DNA of 37,367 nucleotides from an uncultured Prevotella sp. Lineage in GTDB: Bacteria > Bacteroidota > Bacteroidia > Bacteroidales > Bacteroidaceae. The position numbers and the translations under genes were made by a program. The stretch lies in assembly GCA_900551055.1 (NCBI GenBank), contig URUK01000025.1, forward strand, positions 1 through 37,367. Reading direction: 5' to 3'. The notes under the pieces were generated by a model. It did no database searches and was not told the DNA's origin. It saw only the letters and a program-made list of their open reading frames with translations. This document shows positions 15,704 through 23,560 of this stretch, one piece after another; the stretch's first letter is position 1; the number at the start of each line of letters is the position of its first letter.

Positions 15704-17656
15704 ATGAAACTGAAAAACATTATATTCCCGATGCTGGCCGGCTCGTTGGCTCTTACCGGCTGTTACGACGAGAAGATGGACTGGCATACGCCTGAAGGTC
15801 ACAATCCTGTGACTTCTGACGAGATTCCTTTGCAGCTTCAGGAGCAAATAGACCATTACGATAACATCAAGAATTACATGGCGCAATACATGCCCGAGAC
15901 ACCTATCGGCTTGGGACTGACTGCAAATTATTATATCGATGCGGACGAAGAACACCCCACTTACGATAGTCTTTGCAACGTTCACTTCCAGCAGTTTGTT
16001 ACAGGCAACGCCATGAAGATGGACGCAATCGTGCAGAGTGACGGCTCGCTTAACTTGGCAACGGTAGATGCGTTTCTTGCCAAGGTTCCTGCCGATAAGC
16101 AGTTGTTCGGACACAACTTCATCTGGCACACCCAGCAGAACCAGAGCTATCTGCGTTCGCTTATTGCTCCTACGCAAGCCCAGTTCATAATTGGCGGTAT
16201 AGCCACACAGCTTCTCAATGACAGTTACAATTTCGATGGTGGCACACGTGGCAATTGGGGAGTTACCGGTGACGAGCGTGTAAATATGAGTGTAGAGGAA
16301 GGAGGCGGTCAGGATGGTTCTGATTGCATCAAACTTGAAGTTCTTGACCCGGGTGAAGCTCACCAGGTACAGTTCTATTACGATCTTTCGGAAAATCTTG
16401 ACCCGAACAAAACATACAAGGTTTCATTCAAAGTCAGGTCTTCTATTGATGGAGGATATATTCAGTTCCAGACCCAAAATGTTCCTTCTTACGGAAGCCA
16501 GCAATGGGGACCGGAGAATGCCAACTTGGGTACAGGCTGGACAGAATATGAATGGGTGTTCACTCCGAGCTATGCAGACGACAACCGAATTATATGCAAT
16601 TTAGGCAAGGTTGCTTCTACATATTACATCGATGACATCGTTTTCGGCGAGAAACTTTACGATGATGACAGCCATGATGTTTTGCCAGGTAGTGGCATTA
16701 ACTACACATTGAAGACCGCCAAAGAAAAGCGTCAGGCGTTGCTCGGTGCAATGGAGAGCTGGATAGGCGGAATGCTCCAGCATGTCCAGCATGTCAGCGG
16801 CGACCAGCGTTTCGTGGGTTGGGACGTAATCAACGAGCCGATTACCGACGACGGTCACTACCGTGGAATAGACGGACACTTCGGCGGGTCGGTGGAAGAT
16901 GACAACGGTAATAAGACGTGGGACACAAAACCGGTGGAAGATGAAACTAACGGTCTTACGCTTAACTGGGTCAACAACCATTTCTATTGGGGCTATTACC
17001 TCGGCAAGGATTATGCCGTGCAGGCGTTCAAGCTGGCGCGCCACTACGCTCCGGCCGGCATGAAGCTGTACGTTAATGACTACGGACTTGAAAGTAATCC
17101 GAACAAGTTGGCGAAGCTCATCGAGTTTGTCAACTACATCGACCAAAACGGAGGTCAGATTTTGGTAGACGGCATCGCCACGCAGATGCACGTAACGGCC
17201 AGCAGCATTACGAGGAAGCAGGTTGACCAGATGTTCAAGACGATGGCCGCCACGGGCAAGCTGGTGCGCGTGAGCGAGCTTGATGTTGCCCTCGGAACGG
17301 CATCGCCAACGGAAGAAGATTTGCAGCTGCAGTCAGACGTTTACAAGATGATAATAGAGTCATACAAGGAGAATGTGCCTGAAAACCTGCGCGGCGGCTT
17401 TGTGATTTGGACGCTGTCCGATGCTGCTGACGAGCACAAGTATTGGATTCCTAATGATGCGCCCAACCTCTTCGACGCGAACTATGAGCGCAAGTTGGCT
17501 TACAAGGGCCTGTGCGACGGCATAGCTGGGTATGACATCGGCTCGGAGTTCACCGGCGACATGTGGAAAGAAGGGGTTACCGTTGACGACGATGGAACCA
17601 CTGGCGACGAGGGCACTACCGAAGGAGGGGAAGGCTCTGCGACCGAAGGTGAATAA
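15704..17656 (+). CDS. GH10 endo-1,4-beta-xylanase lipoprotein with an inserted carbohydrate-binding module
   Basis: 650 residues. The lipobox is ALTGC (Cys20). The GH10 barrel starts near residue 45 (IGLGLTANYYIDADE, GHNFIWHTQQNQ). It is interrupted at about 177-313 by a beta-sandwich binding module (FDGGTRGNWGV... to ASTYYIDDIVFGE), and resumes with the acid/base glutamate E378 in WDVINEPI and the nucleophile E525 in VRVSELDVAL. The end is FVIWTLSDAADEHKYW. It cuts xylan backbone at the cell surface, feeding the SusCD pair. Inserted CBMs are a known feature of Bacteroidetes GH10 xylanases such as Prevotella Xyn10C and B. ovatus/intestinalis homologues, some of which carry two; only one is present here. 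The last 25 residues are an acidic Gly/Thr-rich tail (DDDGTTGDEGTTEGG). Confidence 0.95.
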   Translation: MKLKNIIFPMLAGSLALTGCYDEKMDWHTPEGHNPVTSDEIPLQLQEQIDHYDNIKNYMAQYMPETPIGLGLTANYYIDADEEHPTYDSLCNVHFQQFVTGNAMKMDAIVQSDGSLNLATVDAFLAKVPADKQLFGHNFIWHTQQNQSYLRSLIAPTQAQFIIGGIATQLLNDSYNFDGGTRGNWGVTGDERVNMSVEEGGGQDGSDCIKLEVLDPGEAHQVQFYYDLSENLDPNKTYKVSFKVRSSIDGGYIQFQTQNVPSYGSQQWGPENANLGTGWTEYEWVFTPSYADDNRIICNLGKVASTYYIDDIVFGEKLYDDDSHDVLPGSGINYTLKTAKEKRQALLGAMESWIGGMLQHVQHVSGDQRFVGWDVINEPITDDGHYRGIDGHFGGSVEDDNGNKTWDTKPVEDETNGLTLNWVNNHFYWGYYLGKDYAVQAFKLARHYAPAGMKLYVNDYGLESNPNKLAKLIEFVNYIDQNGGQILVDGIATQMHVTASSITRKQVDQMFKTMAATGKLVRVSELDVALGTASPTEEDLQLQSDVYKMIIESYKENVPENLRGGFVIWTLSDAADEHKYWIPNDAPNLFDANYERKLAYKGLCDGIAGYDIGSEFTGDMWKEGVTVDDDGTTGDEGTTEGGEGSATEGE

Positions 17657-17680
17657 AGGAATGTCTGTTTGAATAATATG

Positions 17681-17696
17681 GAGCTTTGACAAGCTC
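17681..17696 (+). terminator. hairpin after the xylanase gene
   Basis: GAGCTTTGACAAGCTC is a 6-bp stem with a 4-base loop 24 bp after the stop, directly before the palindrome array. No clear T tract follows, so terminator function is uncertain. Confidence 0.4.
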
Positions 17697-17701
17697 AAAG
17701 C

Positions 17702-17782
17702 AAAAGGCCATCTTTTACGCTGTAAAAGGTGGCCTTTCGCATTGTAAAAGGTGGCCTTTTGCAATGCAAAACGTGGCATATT
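17702..17782. repeat. 22-bp palindrome array, copy 3 (4 units)
   Basis: Cores are centred at 17709, 17731, 17753 and 17775: AAAAGGCCATCTTTT, AAAAGGTGGCCTTTC, AAAAGGTGGCCTTTT and AAAACGTGGCATATT. Spacing is exactly 22 each time. Linkers are ACGCTGT, GCATTGT and GCAATGC. It lies between the end of the xylan operon and a converging GNAT gene. Confidence 0.9.
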
Positions 17783-17822
17783 GCCAAGTGGCTGACTGTC
17801 AGTGCGTTGCACAAGGACGGAC

Positions 17823-18329
17823 TTACAGCAGTTTTTCGTAGGCCATGCGGTCGCCTTTTTCGTATGATATGGTTCCGCAATAAGTGAAACCGAGCTTGTT
17901 GAGAACCCTTTGCATGCGTGTGTTGTCATGGTTTGTGTCAACCTTGAAGCTGTGTACGCCCCTTTCTGCGGCCGTCTTTTCCACTTCAGCCATGAACCTT
18001 GCAGCCACGCCTTGCCCCTTCATGCCGTCGGCTACGGCCAGCCTGTGCAGCACCACATACCGTCCGTCCGACAGCCATTGTCCGCGGATGCTGTTGTATG
18101 CAGGCTCTCCGCTGAACACCACTGCGCCGTAGGCGGCCAGCCGTCCGCCGCACGTCATCACGTAGCCGCAGCCCCGGGCTATGTCGTCGACAATGTGGCA
18201 GCGTTGCGGATAAGTGTCGTCCCACTGGTGTTTGCCCTCGCGGAGCATCTGGCTTACTGCCTGCCTGATGATTGTCATTATGCCGTCAATATCGTTTCCG
18301 TAGGCCTGTCTGAATGTCGTTTCGTACAT
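17823..18329 (-). CDS. GNAT family N-acetyltransferase
   Basis: 168 residues from the ATG at 18329 (MYETTFRQAYGNDIDG). A longer frame back to 18383 exists, but its first part overlaps the predicted promoter at 18361-18368. GNAT signatures are VLHRLAVADGMKGQGVAARFMAEVEKTAAERG (the acetyl-CoA-binding V..G.G.A segment) and the C-terminal NTRMQRVLNKLGFTYCGTI. The substrate cannot be read from sequence. The gene is divergent from pncB and convergent with the xylan operon. Confidence 0.88.
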   Translation of the reverse strand: MYETTFRQAYGNDIDGIMTIIRQAVSQMLREGKHQWDDTYPQRCHIVDDIARGCGYVMTCGGRLAAYGAVVFSGEPAYNSIRGQWLSDGRYVVLHRLAVADGMKGQGVAARFMAEVEKTAAERGVHSFKVDTNHDNTRMQRVLNKLGFTYCGTISYEKGDRMAYEKLL

Positions 18330-18360
18330 GCTGTGGTATGTTTTTGTAAGCAATTTCCTG

Positions 18361-18368
18361 CAAAAGTA
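18361..18368 (-). promoter_or_regulatory. -7 box of the GNAT gene
   Basis: TACTTTTG on the minus strand matches TAnnTTTG, with a predicted start near 18354 and a 25-nt leader to the ATG at 18329. This supports the shorter start. The -33 region is poor. Confidence 0.55.
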
Positions 18369-18419
18369 GTGATAACTTTTCATTATTTGCAGGCTTTGGC
18401 CGTCAAAACGCGCCGCAGG

Positions 18420-18451
18420 TTTGCATAATTAAAAAACAAGTGTTACCTTTG
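18420..18451 (+). promoter_or_regulatory. pncB promoter
   Basis: TTTG (18420-18423), a 20-bp spacer and TACCTTTG (18444-18451) match the consensus. The box overlaps a GTG at 18440, ruling that out as start codon. Transcription should begin about 18456-18459. Confidence 0.75.
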
Positions 18452-18508
18452 GCGATGGCTTCCGTGCTTCCGGACGACATGCGCGGACTGGCGAAAAAAC
18501 ATCCGACT

Positions 18509-19720
18509 ATGAGACAAATCATAACCCACTTCACCGACGACGACCTTTACAAGTTTACCATGTGCTGCGCCGTAATAGACAATTTTCCGCGTGCGCAGGT
18601 AAAATATACGTTCACCGACAGGGACGGAACGGTTTATCCGCCGGGCTTCGCGCGTGAGCTTGAAGAGCAGATAGCCGCGCTCGAAGATGTCGTCATTACC
18701 GATGACGAGATAGACTTCATGCGCCGCAAGTGTTATTACCTGCCAGAGTGGTTTTACGTTTACCTCAAGGGCTTCCGCTTCAGCCGCCGTTGGGCAAGGG
18801 CTTGGCAGGACGACGAGGGGCACTTGCACGTGGAGTTTGAGGGCGGATGGGCTGAAACCATCTTCCTTGAGGTGAAGGTGCTCGCCATCATTTCCGACCT
18901 TTATTATGAAATGACGGGGCAGGACAAGCTGTTCAACTATGACGACTACTACACTAAGACATACCGCAAGGCCGAGCGGCTGCTGGCCGCCGGTTGCGTG
19001 TTCAGCGATTTCGGCACGCGCCGCCGCGCCTCGTTCAAGGCCGAGGACACCGTGGTGCGCGCCATGAAGGACTGCTATCAGAGTCGCGAGTGGCCGGGGC
19101 GTTTTGTCGGAACGAGCAATGTCTACCTGGCGATGAAGCACGACGTGCTGCCCGTGGGCACGATGGCACACGAGTTTGTCTGCGCCATAGGCGGCATGTA
19201 CGGGCCGCAGATGGCAAACCATATAGCCATGAATTCATGGCGAAACACGTTCCGCGGCGCGCTCGGCACGTATCTTTACGACAGTTTCGGGTGGGACATC
19301 TTCAGCCTGAACTTCTCCGAAGACTTTGCAAACCTGTTCAAAGGGCTGCGCATCGACAGCGGAGACAACCGCCGGCAGCTTATGCGCATAGTGGAGAAAT
19401 ACCGCTCGCTGGGCATCGACCCGAAAACGAAGCAGGTGATATTCAGCAACGCGCTGGACACTGACGAGGCAATAGCCATACAGCAGTATGCCACCGATTA
19501 CTGCCAGCCTTCGTTCGGAATAGGCACCCACTTCACAAATGACTTCGACGGAGTGAAGCCAATGAACATCGTTATAAAGCTTGTTGCGGCCAAGATAACG
19601 GAATCGTGGACGTTCTATAACGACACCTGCAAGCTGAGCGAAGACGAGGGAAAACATGTAGGAAAGCCTGAAGTGGTAAAGCGTTTCATGCAGGCTCTGA
19701 ACATGAAAGGGGCTGACTGA
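18509..19720 (+). CDS. pncB: nicotinate phosphoribosyltransferase
   Basis: 403 residues from the ATG at 18509 (MRQIITHFTDDDLYKFTM), where the family normally begins with '..LTDNDLYKFTM'. Upstream in-frame ATGs at 18455 and 18479 are possible but add residues not typical of the family. It makes nicotinate mononucleotide from nicotinate and PRPP, coupled to ATP hydrolysis, in the NAD salvage (Preiss-Handler) pathway. Landmarks are VKYTFTDRDG, the central FGTRRRASF (substrate-binding), GTSNVYLAMKHDVLPVGTMAHEF with the histidine that becomes phosphorylated, RIDSGD (PRPP-handling), and FSNALDTDEA. The length is normal. It stands alone with its own promoter. Confidence 0.95.
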   Translation: MRQIITHFTDDDLYKFTMCCAVIDNFPRAQVKYTFTDRDGTVYPPGFARELEEQIAALEDVVITDDEIDFMRRKCYYLPEWFYVYLKGFRFSRRWARAWQDDEGHLHVEFEGGWAETIFLEVKVLAIISDLYYEMTGQDKLFNYDDYYTKTYRKAERLLAAGCVFSDFGTRRRASFKAEDTVVRAMKDCYQSREWPGRFVGTSNVYLAMKHDVLPVGTMAHEFVCAIGGMYGPQMANHIAMNSWRNTFRGALGTYLYDSFGWDIFSLNFSEDFANLFKGLRIDSGDNRRQLMRIVEKYRSLGIDPKTKQVIFSNALDTDEAIAIQQYATDYCQPSFGIGTHFTNDFDGVKPMNIVIKLVAAKITESWTFYNDTCKLSEDEGKHVGKPEVVKRFMQALNMKGAD

Positions 19721-19735
19721 CGTTAGGTATGGACG

Positions 19736-20041
19736 TTATGGAAGCAGCCGCTCCTTGGCTTTCGGCGAGCGGCTGAACAGTTCTGCCACAGTGGGGCATG
19801 AACTGATGAGGTTGCATTCGGCGCAGGTGGCGATGCCTTTGTCCATTACGCACCGGCGTATTTGGCATCCGTCGTCGCAGAAATGGTGGCGTACGCCATC
19901 GCCACGGCAGCCTGTACAGCGCATGGCATGGCCTTGGCTGCCTTGCGTTCCGTATAAGGGGCACTCCTTGCAGTCGAACCCGCAGCAGGCCGTTGTGTAT
20001 GTGATGCCGGCCTTGTTTCCGTTATTCGGGGTATTGCTCAT
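19736..20041 (-). CDS. Cys-rich DUF3795-like protein
   Basis: 101 residues with about 12 cysteines in pairs and clusters: TTACCGFDCKECPLY, RCTGCRGDG, FCDDGCQIRRC, and a late CAECNLISSC. The CGFDC..CP / GC.G / C.IR.C pattern is that of the DUF3795 group, presumed metal-binding, of unknown function. It begins 20 bp after the GNAT gene at 20062 on the same strand, so the two are likely co-transcribed. It converges on pncB with only 15 bp between stops and no visible terminator. Confidence 0.8.
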   Translation of the reverse strand: MSNTPNNGNKAGITYTTACCGFDCKECPLYGTQGSQGHAMRCTGCRGDGVRHHFCDDGCQIRRCVMDKGIATCAECNLISSCPTVAELFSRSPKAKERLLP

Positions 20042-20061
20042 GATGCTTTTTTATAGTTCCG

Positions 20062-20571
20062 TCATCCTTTTGCAGCATCGGGCGTTGCCGCCAAGATGCG
20101 CCTAAGGTATATCATGTCACGCAGCTCTTTGCCGTCTTCGATTATCTTGTGGTCGTAATTGTCGGTGAAAAAGTCCTTTACGGTGTGTGAATAAGTGAAA
20201 CCGCAATGCTCATAGAACTTCAATGTGCCTACGGTTGAGCCTGTTCCGACAAGCATTGTGCTGAATGCGTGACTGTAAATGCCAAAAAGATATTTTATAA
20301 ATTCTGCGCCGTAGCCTCTGCGTTGGCAGTCGGGAGCTACGGCGATGTTCTTCAGTTCGCACACACCTTCGCCTTCATCGGTTACTACGGCCACGGCAAT
20401 AGCCCGGTCGTAGCGGTCGAACATTACGTACATGTCGCCGCGTTCAAGATACCGGTCAATCATCGTTTCCTGTTCGTCGCCCAGCAGCAGGAGTTCAAGA
20501 TACTGTTTCTTGTTTTCCGTAATGTGTCTTATGCTTGTGCCAGTGGGTGATTTTGCCATTTGTTCTGTCAT
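20062..20571 (-). CDS. GNAT family N-acetyltransferase
   Basis: 169 residues from ATG 20571; a TTG five codons upstream is less likely. A GNAT core is clear: VCELKNIAVAPDCQRRGYGAEFIKYLFGI (the Q/R-x-x-G-x-G/A acetyl-CoA loop), then VGTGSTVGTLKFYEHCGFTYSHTVKDFFTDNY at the end, a form seen in GNATs related to the YvbK group. Substrate unknown. The gene is upstream partner of the DUF3795-like gene. Confidence 0.87.
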   Translation of the reverse strand: MTEQMAKSPTGTSIRHITENKKQYLELLLLGDEQETMIDRYLERGDMYVMFDRYDRAIAVAVVTDEGEGVCELKNIAVAPDCQRRGYGAEFIKYLFGIYSHAFSTMLVGTGSTVGTLKFYEHCGFTYSHTVKDFFTDNYDHKIIEDGKELRDMIYLRRILAATPDAAKG

Positions 20572-20615
20572 CTTGTTGTCCGTCAAATACAGCCTGTCGG
20601 CATTGCATCTTGTCC

Positions 20616-20647
20616 CTTGTCAACTTGTCCCTCGTCCCTTGTCAACT
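20616..20647. repeat. 32-bp CTTGTCAACT repeat, copy 1
   Basis: CTTGTCAACTTGT, nine variable bases, then CTTGTCAACT. A second copy, 26 of 32 identical, lies at 28341-28372. Here it fills the gap between mscS and the GNAT gene. Confidence 0.65.
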
Positions 20648-20652
20648 AAAAA

Positions 20653-21516
20653 TCATGCTTTTACGACGTTGATGTACGGGTATGGAATTTCGATGTTTTC
20701 ACGGTCGAAGCGTTCCTTTACGGCTTTGAGCAGGTCGCATTTCATTGTGAATGCGTTGCCTGCGCTTGACGCCCACGCCCATGCACGCAGGGTGATGGCC
20801 GAGTCGCCGAGGTTTGTCACGCGGATGACTACCTGCGGCGTGCCGTTCTTCTTGTCGTCTTCCGAGCGGTGGTCGATGAGCAACGGGTGCTTCATCACTT
20901 CGTCGCGCATGGTGTCGATGGCGTGGTTCAGGTCAGCCGTGTATGACACCCCCACCTCTACGAAGGCGCATGTGGCCGTGTCGCCGTATGACGAGTTGAT
21001 GATGGTGCTTGAGTTTATCTTGTTGTTCGGGATTAGTATCATGCGGTTTTCGGCGTCACGTATGACGGTGTGGCGCAGCGTAATCTCCATCACCGTGCCC
21101 TTTACGATGTTGTCTACCTCGATAAAGTCGCCGAGCTTGAACGGCTGCGAGAAGATTATGAACAGTCCGCCGATGACGTTTGACAGCGCGTCCTGCGACG
21201 CCAGACCTACTGCGGCGGCCATTATTCCGGCACTGGCAAGTATGGAGTTGCTTACCTTCTCCATGCCCGGAATAAGCGAGAGGAAGGCCGCTATACCTAT
21301 AATATATATGGTTGTGACGATGATGCGGCGCATGAAGCTGACCTTTGTCTCGTCGAGTACTACCTTGCGCTGCTTGTGCATGGAGCGGTAGAACAGGTAT
21401 TTTGTCAGTCCCGTGAGCAGGCGGACGAACAGATAAATGACAACGCCCTTTATGGCGAACACGACGAGCCAGCGCACGGAGACGCCGAAAAGGTGCATGT
21501 TTAGTATTTCTTCCAT
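20653..21516 (-). CDS. MscS-family small-conductance mechanosensitive channel
   Basis: 287 residues. Three membrane segments are visible (about 13-38, 63-83 and 91-118). The third is the glycine/alanine-rich pore helix SILASAGIMAAAVGLASQDALSNVIGG, followed by the beta domain starting FKLGDFIEVDNIVKGTVMEITLRHTVIR and the C-terminal alpha/beta domain. It should open on membrane tension during osmotic downshock. The size and three-helix layout match E. coli MscS (286 residues). It has its own -7 box upstream. Confidence 0.94.
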   Translation of the reverse strand: MEEILNMHLFGVSVRWLVVFAIKGVVIYLFVRLLTGLTKYLFYRSMHKQRKVVLDETKVSFMRRIIVTTIYIIGIAAFLSLIPGMEKVSNSILASAGIMAAAVGLASQDALSNVIGGLFIIFSQPFKLGDFIEVDNIVKGTVMEITLRHTVIRDAENRMILIPNNKINSSTIINSSYGDTATCAFVEVGVSYTADLNHAIDTMRDEVMKHPLLIDHRSEDDKKNGTPQVVIRVTNLGDSAITLRAWAWASSAGNAFTMKCDLLKAVKERFDRENIEIPYPYINVVKA

Positions 21517-21543
21517 GTCTTTTGCTGTTTAATCATACGCAGA

Positions 21544-21551
21544 CAAAGATA
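21544..21551 (-). promoter_or_regulatory. -7 box of the mscS-like gene
   Basis: TATCTTTG on the minus strand fits TAnnTTTG; predicted start is near 21537, giving a leader of about 20 nt. The -33 element is not clear. Confidence 0.55.
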
Positions 21552-21627
21552 CGGAAATAAGTTGAATTTTAAGAATTTTAGTGTGTTTTTCGAGGTAAAA
21601 GCGTGCTGAATGCCGGATTTTGTGTTT

Positions 21628-22113
21628 TCACCTGACATATCGTTTGGCGGCAATCTTGTAAAGGCCGGTGCACAGCATGACTGCAATTCCTGATGGCAAT
21701 ACGAATATGAACCATGCGAAGAGGAATGCCATGAATAGACCTTCCAAGGGATTGATGCCGCTTAAAATTGTAAATAGTACATAAAGAGAGATGATTGCGA
21801 TTGGTAAAAACGATGTGTATACAACTTGCGTCAGGCTCAATTCCAAGTACTTGTCGTTTTTTGCGGCGGCCCATGTAATTGCTCCGCACACTGTGTGTAA
21901 CAGTATTCCGCTCATGGATACAATGACGAAATCGACAAAATCCCGTAAGGATTTGGGTGTTTCTTGTAGGGCGATGTATGTAACGGCTACCGTGACGACG
22001 GCAGCCAAGGCCATTGCCGCCTCGAAAACAAAGAACCGTTTGTCTTTAAGTTTCATGGTTTCGGTGAGCTTTGCTGTTGCATGGGTTATGGCAAAATTAA
22101 TCAGGTTTTTCAT
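21628..22113 (-). CDS. small integral membrane protein, unknown function
   Basis: 161 residues from the ATG at 22113 (MKNLINFAITHATAKLTETMK); the frame can be extended three codons to a TTG, which is less likely. Four hydrophobic segments are visible, around AAMALAAVVTVAVTYIAL, VIVSMSGILLHTVCGAITWA, FLPIAIISLYVLFTIL and FLFAWFIFVLPSGIAVMLCTGLY. A short cytoplasmic N-terminus and a Lys/Arg-rich C-terminus (KIAAKRYVR) flank them. I recognise no family motif. Confidence 0.7.
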   Translation of the reverse strand: MKNLINFAITHATAKLTETMKLKDKRFFVFEAAMALAAVVTVAVTYIALQETPKSLRDFVDFVIVSMSGILLHTVCGAITWAAAKNDKYLELSLTQVVYTSFLPIAIISLYVLFTILSGINPLEGLFMAFLFAWFIFVLPSGIAVMLCTGLYKIAAKRYVR

Positions 22114-22180
22114 ATACAGCAAGCATTTGAAGATGTTTTTGTTATTTTCATTCCACTTCCGGTCATTTTGGCCCGATTGC

Positions 22181-22211
22181 TTTGTCCTTTCGCCAAAAAT
22201 GTTTTACTTTG
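22181..22211 (+). promoter_or_regulatory. promoter of the DUF4186 gene
   Basis: TTTG (22181-22184), a 19-bp spacer and TTACTTTG (22204-22211; one mismatch to TAnnTTTG). The start is predicted near 22218, so the gene must begin at the ATG at 22230 or 22254 rather than at the upstream ATG at 22182. Confidence 0.6.
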
Positions 22212-22229
22212 GGTCTAAGAAACTGTAAG

Positions 22230-22697
22230 ATGAGGAAAAAAGAAGAGAACGCCATGTACGGGCGCGCTGTTGAGGGCGACCTTTTCGCCGACGAAGACTT
22301 AGGGCGTGACGAGACAACCTGCGAAACGGTGCAATACGCTTTTGGCGACCTTTTCGACAGGCTCTCGCGGTCGGCATTCCGCAGCGGTTTTAGCCTGAAG
22401 CCGGGAGACGTTGAATATGTCAAGGCCAAGGGCATGGCCGTGATACGCCGCCACGCCGAGGACTTTGTGCGCAGTCGTCTCGCGCCGTCTACGCCGAAGA
22501 ACGACGGCAGGCAGACGCCCATGCGCGGCCATCCCGTATTCATAGCGCAGCATGCCACGGGCTGTTGCTGCCGCGGATGCCTGGCAAAATGGCACGGCAT
22601 ACCGGCGGGGCGCAGGCTTACGGCTGCGGAGCAGGGCTACATCGTGGCCGTGATAATGGAGTGGATACGTCGGCAAGTGGAGTGCGACAGGCCGTGA
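22230..22697 (+). CDS. DUF4186 family protein
   Basis: 155 residues from ATG 22230; ATG 22254 is an alternative. The conserved block of the family is plain: LSRSAFRSGFSLKPGDVEYVKAKG, IRRHAEDFVRSRLAP, then NDGRQTPMRGHPVFIAQHATGCCCRGCLAKWHGIPAGRRLT and IVAVIMEWI. The GHPVF..QHAT..CCRGC..KWH segment, with three Cys and several His, looks like a metal site. Function is unknown. It is a single gene with its own promoter. Confidence 0.88.
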   Translation: MRKKEENAMYGRAVEGDLFADEDLGRDETTCETVQYAFGDLFDRLSRSAFRSGFSLKPGDVEYVKAKGMAVIRRHAEDFVRSRLAPSTPKNDGRQTPMRGHPVFIAQHATGCCCRGCLAKWHGIPAGRRLTAAEQGYIVAVIMEWIRRQVECDRP

Positions 22698-22739
22698 GGT
22701 ATGACTGCTTGCTGCGGCACTGGTTTCAGACTGTTTACT

Positions 22740-22820
22740 GAAAGGACACAAAATGCATCCTGAAAGGCCATCTTTTGCACGCCGAAATGTTACCTTTTGC
22801 ACGGTAAAAGGCCACCTTTT
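22740..22820. repeat. 22-bp palindrome array, copy 4 (4 units)
   Basis: Cores are centred at 22747, 22769, 22791 and 22813: GAAAGGACACAAAAT, GAAAGGCCATCTTTT, GAAATGTTACCTTTT and AAAAGGCCACCTTTT. Spacing is exactly 22. Linkers are GCATCCT, GCACGCC and GCACGGT. The GGCCACC orientation is opposite to most units of copies 1-3. Confidence 0.9.
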
Positions 22821-22999
22821 GCAAGGCCGTCTGTAACCGCTTGATATACAGGCGTTTGTGAAGTGCCGTCTTTTCGTGTGACGACGGCTCGGCAAGCGCG
22901 GTCATAATGCTTATATTATTAAGGTGGAGGTACGGTAATTGCGGCTCGTCCACAGTTGCGTCCCGGTGCATTCTGGCATGCCGTTGTTGTCTGACTATG

Positions 23000-23052
23000 T
23001 GACATTTTTGTCAGTCATTGTGTGCCAAAACTGTCAGTACGGCCTTTGGCAC
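23000..23052. promoter_or_regulatory. paired palindromes upstream of groES
   Basis: TGACATTTTTGTCA (23000-23013) is a perfect 5-bp dyad around TTTT. It is followed by GTGCCAAA (23022-23029) and TTTGGCAC (23045-23052), an 8-bp inverted repeat with a 15-base gap that itself contains CTGTCAG. No CIRCE (HrcA) element is seen. They lie 80-130 bp before the groES ATG, in the right place for heat-shock control. Confidence 0.45.
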
Positions 23053-23132
23053 GCTTTTCGCTATAATGTTGGCGGACGCGCCAAGGGCGCGGACAAGCAT
23101 ATTTAAGTACACAATATTAAAATCATAGAACT

Positions 23133-23405
23133 ATGAACATCAAACCATTGGCAGACAGGGTGCTGGTTAAGCCGGCACCGGCAGAAGAGAAAATCGGCGG
23201 AATAATCATTCCCGATACTGCAAAGGAGAAACCGCTTCACGGCACAATCATCGCCACAGGCAAGGGCACCAAGGATGAAGAGATGGTGCTGAAGGCCGGC
23301 GACGAGGTGCTTTACGGCAAATATGCAGGCACCGAACTGGAGTTCGAGGGCGAGAAATACCTGATGATGCGCCAGAGCGACGTACTCGCAGTGATTGAAA
23401 AGTAA
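23133..23405 (+). CDS. groES: co-chaperonin GroES
   Basis: 90 residues, complete. It begins NIKPLADRVLVKPAPAEEKIGGIIIPDTAKEKP, containing the mobile loop that contacts GroEL, and continues with VLYGKYAGTELEFEGEKYLMMRQSDVLAVIE. Seven copies cap the GroEL ring during protein folding. It is first in the groESL operon, 155 bp before groEL; that gap carries an inverted repeat. Confidence 0.98.
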   Translation: MNIKPLADRVLVKPAPAEEKIGGIIIPDTAKEKPLHGTIIATGKGTKDEEMVLKAGDEVLYGKYAGTELEFEGEKYLMMRQSDVLAVIEK

Positions 23406-23430
23406 TAATCAAGAATTTAAGGAATTTAGA

Positions 23431-23537
23431 GAAGTTATAGAAGTTAGAGCCATTACCAAGAGCCGTGCAGCAATACATTTGGCTATAACTTCCGAGTGAA
23501 TGCAGTGAACGGTAACTTCTTTAACTTCTATAACTTC
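23431..23537. repeat. 16-bp perfect inverted repeat between groES and groEL
   Basis: GAAGTTATAGAAGTTA (23431-23446) and TAACTTCTATAACTTC (23522-23537) pair perfectly around 75 bp. Part of the right side (GAGTGAA..GGTAACT.CTT.AACT) resembles the sequence before guaA at 28400-28435. It would place a long stem in the groESL message. Confidence 0.7.
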
Positions 23538-23560
23538 AGAAAATAAAAAAACAAAACATC

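Larger units (their letters stand above)
22698..23132. other. intergenic region upstream of groES
   Basis: 435 bp with no credible gene. It holds the fourth 22-bp palindrome array (22740-22820) and two palindromes near 23000-23052 that are probably part of groESL control. The 80 bp just before groES have nothing else that I recognise. Confidence 0.65.

Noticed and set aside
15680..16363. 227-codon minus-strand open frame
   Set aside because: It is antisense to the GH10 gene and lacks any motif.
17360..17941. Minus-strand frames crossing the palindrome array (repeated KRWPF/LQKATF words)
   Set aside because: The words come from the 22-bp DNA repeat, and the frames run into the xylanase gene antisense.
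18440..18508. Earlier GTG start for pncB
   Set aside because: The GTG overlaps the -7 promoter box, and the added residues do not match the family.
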